DNA of 64,000 bases from Cydia pomonella (GCF_033807575.1 NC_084718.1:19547991-19611990), one strand, 5' to 3'; positions 42,855 through 52,949 are shown, counted from the stretch's first letter. Made by a program: numbers and translations. Notes: generated by a model from the letters alone, not told the origin.

Positions 42855-43574
42855 AAGGCAGAGGTATAATTGTCTCCGGTCCTGCCACCCTCAGTTCCGA
42901 GCCTCCTCTCGTCAATATGTCGGCCGCATCGTTCCCTCGCGAGTTGCTGTGTCCCTTGATCAACTGCTGAGTTACGTTGGTGGTGGTTCTTACCTCTGAC
43001 AGAGCTTTGTGCATTAGATTAGCCCTGAGGTCAAAGTATAACTTTGCCGAGCTTGTAGTACTGACCGACTATCAGAGAGTATGCGGATGGGGTAGTCCAA
43101 TACTTTCCTTGAGGCGATTGCGTGTGCTGCCATTATGATGCCCATACATTATGCCTGGAAGACTGTGTAGTGGGCACCTAGTGGTGTTGAGATAAGTATG
43201 TTTAGGTCCTCTGAGAATACTCCAGCGCCAGTACCTGACCTTGTCTTTGATCCATCTGTGAAGATTCCAAGCTCTCTTGGGTTGAGTCCTTCACGAGGTT
43301 CTTCGTGTAACTGTATCTTGTATTTCTTGTCGAAGACGAATTTTCTGGGTATCCTGTCAGTCACCGCTTCTATTAGCGGTTCCTTACCTATCGCCTCGTA
43401 GAGGATCTCGGTGTGTGGTACCCTAGGTGGTCTCCAGAGATTAAATTTTTTAAGACGTACCGCCGTATGTCCTGTAGTTCCTGTTGTATAAAGAGGTGCA
43501 GCGGCGGCAGGCCCAGTGAGGCTTCCAGGGCCGCGGTTGGTATTGTCCTCATGCAGCCCTTGGTCGCCATACAT
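42826..43574 (-). pseudogene. LINE RNase H domain, broken
   Basis: In the frame ending at 43149, LGIFTDGSKTRSGTGAGVF is the first RNase H motif with its catalytic Asp. A second frame (42826-43014) contains QLIKGHSNSRGNDAADILTR, the HxxxxGNxxAD motif at the end of RNase H. The middle, with the catalytic Glu, is lost to frameshift or deletion between them. RNase H in the LINE supports an I/R1/LOA-group origin. Confidence 0.7.
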
Positions 43575-44820
43575 GCCAACCTCTGGAGTCGTTGTAGTTT
43601 AGCTTCAACTATGGATAATTTGGTGCGTGGCCACCAAACTATCGCACCGTAGCTTATTATTGGTCGTATGACTGCCTGGTAAAGCCATAGAGTTATCTTT
43701 GGGGTTAGCCCCCAGGTTTTACCCACCATTCTACGACATTGCCAGAATACGACTGTGGCTTTGTCAATTTTGCCGTTTAAGTGATTGCTCCAATTCAATT
43801 TGCTGTCAAGTATTACCCCTAAATACTTTACCTCCGCAGATAGTTGGAGTTCAGTGTCGAACAGTTTGGGAAGGCGGAAGTTTCCCAAGTTGCGTTTGTT
43901 GGTGAACATAACAAGCTCAGTTTTGTTGGGATTGACTAAAAGTTCGTTGTTAAAACACCAGCGCTCCACGATGGCTAGTGCAGAGTGGGTAACATCGCAT
44001 ACCGTACCTGCATGATTGCCGCTCGTCAGTATCACTATGTCGTCAGCATAGCCGATTGTGTAATAGTGATTATTGTTTAATGTGGTGATCAGGTCATTCA
44101 CCACAAGGTTCCATAGTAGTGGCGATAGGACTCCTGGACCTGCTGTGTTTCGCCGGTCCCGAGTTTGATGGTTCGTTGGCTCAACATGTTGTTTATTCAT
44201 TCTGTCATAACTGCATTCGCGCCATTTGCTGCTGTAATGCTGCTGAACCTGGTCCTGTCGAAAGCCCCTTATGAAGGTTCCTAAGCACATGGATCTGTTT
44301 TTGATCGCCACCTCAATTTTACTTACTACTGCATGAAGTGCCGATTCTGTAGATTTTCCAGGGCTGTAGGCATGTTGGTTTGGATGCAAGGGCACATGAA
44401 TTAGCACCCTCTCTCTAAAGTACCTGTCACACAAGCTCTCTAATGTTTACAACATGAAAGAGGTCAGGCTGATGGGCCTGAAGGATTCGGGATCCGAGTA
44501 GTCGCTTTTACCTGGTTTCGGTATGAAAATAACCTTGACCTCCCTCCATTGCTTCGGCACGTACCTGTGAGCCAGACAGGCGCGCAGAACGATGGTCAGC
44601 TTCAGTGTGAGATGCTTCCCGCCCCATTTAAGAAGCGCAGGGAAGATCCCATCCATTCCTGGAGATTTGAAGGAGTCAAAGCTGTTTAAGGCCCACTGCG
44701 TGCGCTGCGGGCTGATTACCTCATATGTCTGTAGCCACTCGTCCTCCGTCGAGGTGGTTGTAATTCTTAAGTGTAACATTCCTCTGTTATAATTTGATGG
44801 AGACGTAAGTGGGTTAAGTT
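43388..44820 (-). pseudogene. LINE reverse transcriptase domain, broken
   Basis: The N-terminal part contains SFKSPGMDGIFPALLKWGG, YVPKQWREVKVIFIPKPGK and FRPISLTSFML, then a single in-frame TAA at 44447-44449, after which the same frame resumes with HPNQHAYSPGKSTESALHAV. Motif A, where a catalytic Asp is expected, is scrambled (around 44290-44170), and the PQG motif B is also lost (NTAGPGVLSPLLWN). Motif C YADD and KYLGVILDSKLNW are intact, as is the thumb (WGLTPKITLWLYQAVIRPII, YGAIVW). The protein therefore cannot be active. Open frames on the plus strand here are shadows. Confidence 0.75.
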
Positions 44821-44823
44821 GTT

Positions 44824-45175
44824 AGCTAAACTACTTTTAGGTTTATTAGTACAGAAGATTTAATATTTTTTCTTTTTATGAAATGATGATAAATGATGTC
44901 GTATTTATTTGTTTAGATTAATATTTTATTGTTTAAGATAGTTATAATTTTATTACCAGTTTTGATACGTTTTAACCTTTTGTTTTAATGCACTCTAAAT
45001 TTACTCGTTTGATTGTTTCTTGACTGCTTTTTTAGTAAAGCTGTCATTGTGTTATCTTAGCAATTTCCATGCATCCTTTACTACCGATTTCAATTCTTTT
45101 CTATAAAATCTTTTTGTACTACTCGACTTTTGAGTGACTACTATTTTCCTATTACCACAAATAGTAAAAATGATC
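44824..45175. other. No recognisable gene
   Basis: AT-rich sequence between the LINE and the SINE, inside the TIR-bounded block. Confidence 0.4.
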
Positions 45176-45227
45176 TTATTGGAATTCAGTTAAGTCAGTT
45201 TTCTTAAGTAAGCCCACACGTCTTAAC

Positions 45228-45650
45228 TCTAACTCCCACCGAAGGGCTAAGCGACTGCTAAATATTATAGGCAAAAAAACAGAATAAACGGCGAGATTGT
45301 CTTTTGAAACACTTCTTCTTATCGTGTGGGTTGTAAGATTGATGCACCTTAAAAACCCTGGTGTTAGAGTTATTGAGCCGCCAAAGGCCTCTGACATAGC
45401 TCTCATGACGAGCACCACCGGATAGATAGCAGCCGGGACCAACGACTTTACACCGTGCCTTCCGAAGCACAGAATCATCTTACTTTTCGGTCAATCAGGT
45501 GATTTAGCCTGTAATGTCGTAGCCAAACCGGGAATAGTCTCACAAAGCCACAAAGCGACTTTTGCTTGACAGTGTCCCCACCGGGATTCAAACCCGGAAC
45601 CTCCGAATCGAGAGACAACCGCTCTAACCACTAGACCACGGAGGATATTG
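45228..45650 (-). mobile_element. tRNA-derived SINE (family C, tRNA-Glu-like head)
   Basis: The head at 45578-45650 reads on the minus strand 'tcctccgtggtctagtggtt' (A box) and 'gggtttgaatcccgg' (B box) with a CTC anticodon position, resembling tRNA-Glu. The body has 'aaatcacctgattgaccgaa', 'gattctgtgcttcggaaggc' and 'gtcgttggtcccggctgcta'. The 100-codon open frame inside is not a gene. Confidence 0.65.
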
Positions 45651-46639
45651 AAACACTGAAATGCTCAAAGTGGCAATTCAAAACAGTTACTTACCCAATC
45701 GGTAACCAGCTCGAGTGGACATTGCTTAATCTCGTGGACAGTTGTGACACTATCAAAACCATCAGGAATCATTTCAATAGTAAAATCTAGATGAACTTAT
45801 GAATATTTACTCAAAATATAATTTGGCTCCCTATTATACGACCACAAATAAAGGATACTTACACGATAGATTCGTCAGCCCAGACGGGCGTATAAAAATC
45901 AGAAAAAATAGAAGAAACTACACAATGATGACTAAATTACTGTAAAATTAAAGTATTTCGAATTATTATGTGATGTGATGTATATTATGATTAAATTATC
46001 GAATAGAAAAAAAAATGAATTATACGACCATAAATCTCAAGTATTTTTCAGAGAATTTCAACCTAAATTTCGGAAATTACTGTCGTGGTAAAGAGGCGTA
46101 ACTACATAATTACTGCTTTTTAGAATACGTAGAACGAAACTAGGCATGACACATGAAAAAGATAGTAATTTAAATACTCTATGCAAAATTGTAGAACAAT
46201 CGGTACATTGTAACAAAAGTTATTCAGTTTTTTGTGTCTCCTGAAAAGTAGGGTTCTTGCTTATACGCCCCTTTAGCATGAAGCCCTCGATATGTATATA
46301 CCAGAGTCGTTAACTTTGATTGTATTGTCCTGTCCACAGAAGTGACCTTTTTCTAAAATATGTAACTTAAAAATCCGTCGACAATTTTTTTACTGCGGAA
46401 TGTTTTTTATAATAAAAAAAACGTTTTTGAGTATCAAAGCGAAAGGAAAATATTTTTAATATTATACATTTTGTTGTATTTAAATGATTGTATTTTTTAT
46501 TTTAACGACCTTTGTAAAACTCATGCCAGTAAGAAAAATATTCCGATTTTTTTTACGTAAATCAAACTGTGACTTAATAATTTGGGATATAAAGCACAGC
46601 TTTAAATGCGTATTTATATTGGAAAATGTTATATATATT

Positions 46640-47100
46640 ATACCTTTAAACGAACAATTCTTGTATATTTATACATTTCGGAGATCTCGGAAACGGCTCT
46701 AACGACTTCGATGAAATTTACTATAAGGGGGTTTTCGTTTATTTTGATTCCGCTGTGATCCCAACAAGATCTATCTACGATATTTCTAACGTCAAAGTGA
46801 CATTGGTTGCCCGAATCGAGCTGCTTCGGTCAATAATACGACATACATACAATAATAATAATAAACCTCTTTATTTCCATGCAATTTTACATATGGCTTT
46901 TACAAAATTATTAAAATTTTGGTTTTTTTTTTACATGTCCCCGCTTTGGGTTAGGCCTCCTCCATCTGTTTCCATTTTTCCCTATCCTGTGCGACATACA
47001 AACGATATCTAAATGAGAACTTATGTAAACCAGAACTTATCGTTATCGTATCTCATTCTTCGAATCGGACCATCAGTCTGTTTTCCGAGCAAAATCGGTC
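46640..47100 (+). repeat. Dispersed repeat copy 2, interrupted by a MITE
   Basis: 'cctttaaacgaacaattctt', 'ggagatctcggaaacggctc' and 'cgacttcgatgaaattt' before the MITE, and 'ttttccgagcaaaatcggtc' after it, correspond to the two ends of the repeat at 24780-25150. Confidence 0.6.
46737..47070. mobile_element. MITE, 'cccgattcgaagaatga' family, copy 3, with nested LINE end
   Basis: Inverted relative to copies 1 and 2; its left ~70 bp are missing. A 3' LINE fragment (about 46851-46990, with an (ataata) tail at 46854 and 'ggcctcctccatctgtttcc') lies between two 'cgacataca' repeats, which look like its target duplication. Confidence 0.7.
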
Positions 47101-47128
47101 TCCCAGATATTAGTTATATTAATATTAA

Positions 47129-47368
47129 TTATAGGACATCATTACACAAATTGACTAAGTCCCACAGTTAGCTCAAAAAGGCTTGTGTTGAGGGTACTTA
47201 GACAACAATATATATAATATAAAAATATTTATAAATACTTAAATACATAGAAAACAGCCATGACTCAAAAACAAATATCCGTATCCATCACACAAATAAA
47301 TGCCCTTACCAGGATTTGAACCCGGGACCATCGCCTTCATAGGCAAGGCCACTACCAGGCCAAACCAA
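47129..47368 (-). mobile_element. tRNA-derived SINE (family A)
   Basis: Complete but more diverged than the other copies; the head lacks a few bases (actaccaggccaaacc). Confidence 0.75.
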
Positions 47369-47383
47369 ACCAACAATCAGTAC

Positions 47384-47574
47384 CCCTAGTGTAAACTTAT
47401 TCGATGGCGTAACGTGACGTAGGTACGTGTTTGCGTTAAGTCTCATTTTGTAGGGATTTTGAGTTTCCAAAACGTCCCGCTTGGCGCGCTTAGTCTAAAT
47501 CCCATACTAAACTAAACGCAAACGCGTACGTCACGTTTCGAAATCGAATAAATTTAAACTAGGGGCTCAGAGCG
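47384..47574. mobile_element. Foldback MITE, 'tacccctagtgtaaa', copy 2
   Basis: Colinear with 37603-37802 including the central 'ttttgagtttccaaaacgtc' and 'ccgcttggcgcgct'. Arms have a few deletions. Confidence 0.8.
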
Positions 47575-47761
47575 GTCGTCAAAATAACAATTATTTCGTA
47601 TTATTAATATCTATAATGCTGTCAAGTTCGCCTATTAGTTATGAGCAAAACAACACAACATTATTGTACTAAACGACCTATGTTGTAATTTAATTCCTTT
47701 AAAATACGTCGTTTTGAATAAGCAACAATGGTATTAAATGAAGCAAAAGGTCTACGGTATA

Positions 47762-48204
47762 TACAGGGTGGAATACAACGTTTGAAGAAAGATTTGAACG
47801 ATAGATTTCGATGACTAAACGGATTAAAACTTATTCAGGTTGATTTCGGGGTCGTGGAGCAAGAGAACAAGACATCACACAGAATTCAAAGATGAGTCTA
47901 ATGATGTTTCTCATTATTTATTATCACCAATAATTATGATTATTTTTCAGATGACAAGTAGAAAAAAAACATGTTTGCGTACAGTTTGGTCACCCTACTC
48001 AATGTGACGTCTTGTCGCTTTCCATACAGCGTATATCAAAAGTAATAGGGTGACCATGATTACTTCGTATAAGATTAATTTTACTTGAAAAATAATAAAA
48101 ATCAAACTAATTATCTTTCAATGAAATACTACCGTATGATAATGTAAATCATTTATAGATTCAGAAAAAGTGGTTCTGGATCACGACCCAGAAATCACCC
48201 TGTA
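47762..48204. mobile_element. mariner-like MITE, copy 1 (left TIR split)
   Basis: Ends tacagggtg and caccctgta, flanked by TA. About 70 bp that copy 2 lacks separate the first 9 bases of the left end from 'ttgatttcggggtcgtgg'. The rest matches 63533-63901 closely. Confidence 0.75.
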
Positions 48205-48328
48205 TACAGAAAGTCTACAGGAGAAAACGCATTATTCGCCTTATTTATTTATAGTGAGCGTGCATAAACTATAGGGGGCAGCACAGGAGACGTTAGATTT
48301 TAACAGGAGACGTTGGCAGTCCTCAACT

Positions 48329-48553
48329 GTGCGTTTCTCCAGGAACTTTCTGCTTCGCACAGCTAAACTGTGGAATGAACTGTCGCCTGCGGTATTTCCA
48401 GACCGATACGACCTGCCTTCAAGAAAAGAGCGTACTTCCATCTTAAATGCCGGCAACGCACTAACAACCCCTCTGGTGTTGCAGGTGTCCATGGGCGGCG
48501 GTAATCGCTTACCATCTGGTGACCCGTTTGCTCGTTCGCCTCCTCTATCTTAA
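48329..48553 (+). pseudogene. LINE ORF2 C-terminal fragment
   Basis: The frame starts RFSRNFLLRTAKLWNELSPA followed by VFPDRYDLPSRK, the LINE C-terminal motif RTAxLWNELPxxVFPxxYDL. It then runs into 'ccatgggcggcggtaatcgc' and 'ttaccatctggtgaccc' 3'-UTR sequence. 5'-truncated; the ATG has no meaning as a start. Confidence 0.65.
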
Positions 48554-48559
48554 AAAAAA

Positions 48560-48830
48560 GTTTATGCTTCCAATCTAGCCCACAAGATGGCAGAACCTAC
48601 TATACACAATAAAACGTACGAGAACGGTAGATGGCAGCACTTGCTGCGTGAAGTATCAATGTACATGTTTGTGTTTCCGATTCAGACCACAAAATGGCAG
48701 TACCTCCAACGCGCGGTTCTTAAGCTGCCTCTCTCACAAGCCTCTGTTAAACTTTATCTCTCTCTAACAAACATAAATGTCAAAATTACGGATAGGGACA
48801 AAAGATTATGAGCGGTTTGTTGCATGTCAT
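48560..48830. repeat. Dispersed repeat ('caagatggcagaacctacta')
   Basis: Contains 'cagatggcagcacttgctgc'-like and 'accacaaaatggcagtacct' plus ccaacgcgc motifs. A piece of the same kind is near 16760. An open frame of 74 codons here has no protein motif. Confidence 0.45.
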
Positions 48831-48884
48831 TAGTTTATAAGATCCAAACTTACGAGTAATAAAAACTTTTTAACAAAAAATAAA

Positions 48885-49110
48885 ACCGACTTCAGAAATT
48901 AAAATTACCAAAAGCGCCATACATGTACCTATAACATTTGAAGAGTTCCCTCCATTTCTTTAACATCCCATCATCAGACCCCGACTTGGTGCCAACGGGA
49001 CCATCTCGGGGTTATACCCGTTCGATTAAAAAAAAATTGGAAAATCGGTTCACGATTCTCGGAGATATCGAGTAACATAGAACCTCCTCCTTTTTTGAAG
49101 TTGGTTAACA
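48885..49110. repeat. 'aaaccgacttca' repeat, bounded by inverted ends
   Basis: Begins 'aaaaccgacttcagaaatta' and ends 'ctcctccttttttgaagttg' plus gtta, which are inverted. Compare the left fragment at 29132-29187. Confidence 0.6.
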
Positions 49111-49474
49111 AGGCATTTCTTTTTCTAAGACAACTGAACCTAATGTACGATTCCCATCGAGCGGCTGGAGTTGGGTCGCGTCGGAGCGCATTTTCAATGT
49201 GCCGATACATTATGTTTGGTAGACGCGACGGAATCCGTCCGGAGCCGTTCACGTGCGCGAGGACCCGAGGGCTTGCGGCCGTACAAATGTGAAATGCGCT
49301 TCGATTCCGTCCGTTCGGTGCGAATCGTACTTAACCATGTCTACGCCGCTCTTATAGTGTCCAAATTGTTTAGTGTTTCATTGATAAAAATTTAAAGTTT
49401 TTTGCGTGATTTCTGTATGAAACAAATTTTTTCTATCAATTTAGCGCAAATTAATATTCGAAAGTTAGTGTGTT

Positions 49475-49715
49475 TTGTCTTATGGTTGACTGGAAGAGAA
49501 TGCCTATAACGGCATTAAGTCCGCCTGTTGTCCTCTTTTTTTACATACATACATATAATCACGCCTATTTTTCGGAGGGTTAGGTTGGTAGGCAGAGACC
49601 ACGGATTTCCACTTGCTACGATCCTGAAATACCTCTTTCGCTTTCTTCACTTTCATAAATTTCCTCTTTTTTCATTAGCAATAAAGTTTAAAATAAATAA
49701 ATAAAATTGGAAGTT
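49475..49715 (+). repeat. LINE 3' end split by a second LINE fragment
   Basis: 'gactggaagagaatgcctat' and 'ggcattaagtccgcc' are followed, after an insert, by 'gcaataaagtttaaaataaa'. The insert 49542-49661 is flanked by tcctctttttt on both sides (49531-49541, 49662-49672) and begins with (cata)n. Confidence 0.6.
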
Positions 49716-50009
49716 AAATTTCCTATGCTGTATATCAGATAAGAGATAGGTTTCGACGGCCATAAACACCCTGTATATCAGATATGATATAGACTAGAAA
49801 CCGGTCAGCTCAGCGCCTTACAGGTGCTCTAACCTAGATCTAGGACAGGTTCCGAACTTCTTAACCCTTTAACGGTGCAGTTACAACCTTTTAGACGAAG
49901 ACGTACCTAAAACCAGTACCTATTTAAATGAAATAATCATATACAAAGGAAAAGATGACCAAGGCCTCCAGTGCCCAGTGGGCTGGAATCGTACCTGCCG
50001 TAAACATAA

Positions 50010-50760
50010 ACCTAGTGAAACTAACCGTGAATCATTCAAAACTGTAATTAAATGGATTAGTTGTACAATTTCCATTCTGATATATAGCTAGAATAACTAA
50101 AAATAACGATTATTTTACCTAAATTGTTAATTGAAATACCCTCAAGAAATACTATATATATAAAAGTTTAGATACCTATAGATACGAAATAAATACTATA
50201 ACAAGCGCTGGTGGCCTAGCGGTAAGATCGTGTAACTTTCAATCCGGAGGTCGCGGGTTCAAACCCCGGCTCGTACCAAAGAGTTTTTCGGAACTTATGT
50301 ACGAAATATCATTTGTATTTACCAGTCGCTTTTCGGTGAAGGAAAACATCGTGAGGAAAACAGACTAATCCCAATAAGGCCTAGTTTATCCTCTGGGTTG
50401 AAAGGTCAGATGGCAGTCGCCTTGAAAAACTAGTGCCTACGCCAAATCGTGGGATTAGTTGTCAAGCGGACCCCAGGGTCCCATGAGCCGTGGCAAAATG
50501 CCGGGACAACGCGAGGAAGAAGAGAAGACGAAATAAATACTATAGATAAAAGTTTAGTTCGGTAGTAGGCACACATGTATTTCAATTCAAGTCAGTCAAT
50601 TAATTTCAAATATAAATATCCATACTGTTTGTGTATCCATAGTATTGTATTTTACTTTCCTCGTATTCGAAATGAAAAATAGTGTTTAACTCAGGTGAAA
50701 GGGACCATTTCAGTCTCGAACTATCGACGCACTCACTGCGTTCGATCGCCAAATTACCTC
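50010..50760. repeat. Dispersed repeat containing a young SINE
   Basis: 'gtgaaactaaccgtgaatca' at 50013, 'ttattttacctaaattgtta', then after the SINE 'attcgaaatgaaaaatagtg' and 'gggaccatttcagtctcgaa'. This is the empty-site paralogue of the hAT-like insertion at 38222. Confidence 0.6.
50184..50544 (+). mobile_element. tRNA-derived SINE (family B) with 17-bp target duplication
   Basis: acgaaataaatactata stands at 50184-50200 and again at 50528-50544. Between them the SINE has A box 'tggcctagcggtaaga', B box 'gggttcaaaccccggctcgt', and a body ending 'gggacaacgcgaggaagaag'. Exact duplications point to recent insertion. Confidence 0.9.
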
Positions 50761-50799
50761 GACGGCTGTTATCCGTATGCAGTGTTGTATACAAGTACA

Positions 50800-50900
50800 T
50801 TACGTGTTAAGTAATCCAGGAGGAACCATTTTACGCATGCACTGTTTACTGCCTGCGTTAGAATGTAAAGCGGCACTCAATCTTACTACATTTTGGCTCC
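50800..50900. repeat. Direct repeat, uninterrupted copy
   Basis: 'gttaagtaatccagga' through 'gcactcaatcttactaca' parallels 51712-51755 plus 51912-51980, where a MITE is inserted. Confidence 0.6.
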
Positions 50901-51284
50901 TTGCTACATTTCCAGCAGTCTGTCTGTTTGTTTGTCTCTCTGTTTGTCTATTACCTATTCAGGCTAAAACTGCTGAACCGAATTAGAAAAAAATAGTCAT
51001 GGAGATGGTTTGAGGTCCGAGGAAAGACATAGGATAGTTCGTTTTTCTACTCTACTGCAATTGTTGAATTATGATTTCGTTTACTAAACTGTAATTGCGT
51101 ACTTTTCTTGTATGGGCTGCCAACTCAACTTTAATATTCATAAGCAAACGAACTAACTATAATGAAATTGACCAATCAAGTGGCACCGCGGTCTAGTGGA
51201 AAAGACAGCAACGCGCGACTATTTCATGAGTAATAATCATATATTACGCAGGCGTTGATGTCTTTTGTACTACTGATACACCTG

Positions 51285-51440
51285 TTGTTGTTGTCCTAAA
51301 GCACCTTAGAGATGCAAAGGGCCGTCACAAGCTCGCGCCATGCATCCTTGCTCCAGCTCAACCCGACCGCTTGTAGCTCTCTTAGGACGGACCGTTGCCA
51401 AGAGTGTACAGGGCGTCCGGAGCCACGGCTTCCTGATATG
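51285..51440 (-). pseudogene. LINE ORF2 C-terminus, second copy
   Basis: 'gttgttgttgtcctaa', 'cagctcaacccgac' and 'ctcttaggacggaccgttgc' match 19115-19320. Too short and diverged to hold an open frame. Confidence 0.6.
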
Positions 51441-51469
51441 CGAAATTTAGTTTAATTATTTAGATTTTA

Positions 51470-51650
51470 TAGTAGAAGAAGTATTATTTTAGATGACTCG
51501 TAGAAATAGTATTGTATACAATAGTAATAAATCAAGCTTTTAAATCTCGTACCTTACTTAGGCAATTCAGCAAACTTCGTTGCTTAAACACGGTACTCAA
51601 CTGAAAAGCTCAATCAAATCATAAATATCATATCAAAATTTTATAAAATT
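51470..51650. mobile_element. Foldback MITE, copy 2 (paralogue of 17938)
   Basis: 'tattattttagatgactcgt' and 'tctcgtaccttacttaggca' match 17943-18030. The right arm is more eroded than in copy 1. Confidence 0.65.
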
Positions 51651-51756
51651 CCATTTTATCACTATCATCATTCCACGCAGACAAAGTTGCGGACAGAAGC
51701 TAGTTTAGGTACAACATAAGTTAAGTAATCCAGTAGGAACCAACTGCCCAATTCGA

Positions 51757-51911
51757 ACAAAGCTTATAAGATGTCACAGCGATACGATACCGATCTGTCA
51801 ATGCCAAAAGTGACATTTCTTCAACTAAAAACGTTACTATTCTGAGCGATCACTGAGATATCAGTACCGTATCGTAGTGACATATTATAAGCATTTTTAG
51901 AATTGGGCCGT
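51757..51911. mobile_element. MITE, 155 bp, inserted in a direct repeat
   Basis: Left 'gcccaattcgaacaaagctt' plus ataagatgtcac and right 'gtgacatattataagc' plus atttttagaattgggc are inverted. Termini resemble those of the 'cccgattcgaag' family, but the interior differs. Confidence 0.75.
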
Positions 51912-52072
51912 AAAGTATAGGTATGCATACTGTTTAGTGAGTTTTAAAATGTATGGTGGCACTCAATCTCACTACATTGGCTGCTGTCGAACACTGCCTG
52001 CTGCGTTTGGCATACAAATTGACGGATTATATGGTTACGTGTTACGCGTACATAAGTATATTATATTATACT

Positions 52073-52430
52073 GGATATATACAGAGGATTACAAAGCGCT
52101 GGTGGCCTAGCGGTAAGAGCGTGCGACTTGCAATCCGGAGGTCGCGGGTTCAAACCCCGGCTCGTACCAATGAGTTTTTCGGAACTTATGTACGAAATAT
52201 CATTTGATATTTACCAGCCGCTTTTCGGTGAAGGAAAACATCGTGCCATAATCCCAACAAGGCCTAGTTTACCCTCTGGGTTGGAAGGGCAGATGGCAGT
52301 CGCTTTCGTAAAAATTAGTGCCTACGCCAAATCTTGGGATTAGTTGTCAAGCGGACCCCAGGCTCCCATGAGCCGTGGCAAAATGCCGGGACAACGCGAG
52401 GAAGAAGGAAGGATATATACATAGGATTAC
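52073..52430 (+). mobile_element. tRNA-derived SINE (family B) with 20-bp target duplication
   Basis: ggatatatacagaggattac (52073-52092) and ggatatatacataggattac (52411-52430) flank a SINE nearly identical to 50201-50527. One mismatch in the duplication. Confidence 0.9.
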
Positions 52431-52470
52431 TATAACTAGCTTACAGCTAAAATACGCCCTTGAGGAGTTG

Positions 52471-52552
52471 TACAGTCAGCATCAAAAGTAACGGATTAAA
52501 CAACGCTTCAAAAGTATCTAACATTCTGTAACAGCTTAACAGAAAGTGATGA
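52471..52552. mobile_element. MITE, 'tacagtcagcatcaaaagta' family, truncated
   Basis: The left 80 bp only, cut off where LINE-derived sequence starts. Confidence 0.65.
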
Positions 52553-52680
52553 ATGGGCCATTCAAGGACTCGTCTTGTCCAGCGACTCCTGTCCATTCTT
52601 GCATTGTGCCCCGCCCATGTCCACTTTCTCTGCGCTATGACGGCCATGATGTCTGATGAAGCTTCGGTCTAGCTTCGAAG
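52553..52680 (-). pseudogene. LINE ORF2 C-terminal fragment
   Basis: The minus frame reads IAQRKWTWAGHNARMDRSRW then TRRVLEWPI. 'KWxWAGHxARMxxxRWTxxVLEW' is a familiar C-terminal motif of a lepidopteran LINE ORF2. About 40 codons survive. Confidence 0.65.
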
Positions 52681-52724
52681 CAAGGTATTAGGAGCTTTAA
52701 ATATGACTGAAATTGTACGGTTAG

Positions 52725-52949
52725 TACAGTCAGCATCAAAAGTAGCGGATCAAACAAGGATTCAAAAGTATCTACCAGTCTGTAACAACGTAACAAAATG
52801 TGATGGTTCTATATGTAGAACAATTAACACGGAAAAAGATAAACTTTTCAACGTGAATGTTAAAGATTTATCTATATTTGGAAAAGTTATCCGGAATATC
52901 AGATACTTTTGGCGCGTTGTTTCATCTGCTACTTTTGATGCTGACTGTA
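52725..52949. mobile_element. MITE, 'tacagtcagcatcaaaagta' family, complete
   Basis: tacagtcagcatcaaaagta and tacttttgatgctgactgta are perfect inverted ends (225 bp). Internal arms 'cggatcaaacaa' / 'ttgtttcatctg' extend the fold. The 132-codon open frame spanning it and the next LINE fragment is chance. Confidence 0.85.

Larger units (their letters stand above)
42500..44823 (-). mobile_element. I/LOA-like LINE with RNase H, decayed
   Basis: On the minus strand, in order: RT palm (44779 to about 43600), RNase H (about 43290 to 42880) and a C-terminal Cys/His motif (about 42650). Frames are broken in at least three places. Both ends are truncated; the frame opens at 44820 after a TAA. Confidence 0.75.
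41982..46293. mobile_element. 4.3-kb TIR-bounded block, unclassified DNA transposon
   Basis: Left end 41982-42018 and right end 46261-46293 are inverted: cgagggcttca then aaaggggcgtata, with 30 of 33 bases matching, flanked on both sides by atat. Short 'ggcgtat/ggcgtac' motifs recur in the left 400 bp (about 42005, 42133, 42187, 42238, 42301, 42361) and at 45888 and 46091 on the right. No transposase is seen; the middle is filled by a LINE and a SINE. Confidence 0.6.

Noticed and set aside
42610..42999. 129-codon plus-strand open frame
   Set aside because: Shadow of the minus-strand LINE RNase H and C-terminal coding sequence.
45176..45478. 100-codon minus-strand open frame
   Set aside because: Falls within the body of a tRNA-derived SINE and has no protein motif.
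45578..45650. Functional tRNA-Glu gene on the minus strand
   Set aside because: A and B boxes and a CTC anticodon position are present, but the anticodon stem does not pair and the 3' acceptor strand is off by one base. It is continuous with a SINE body, so it is a SINE head.
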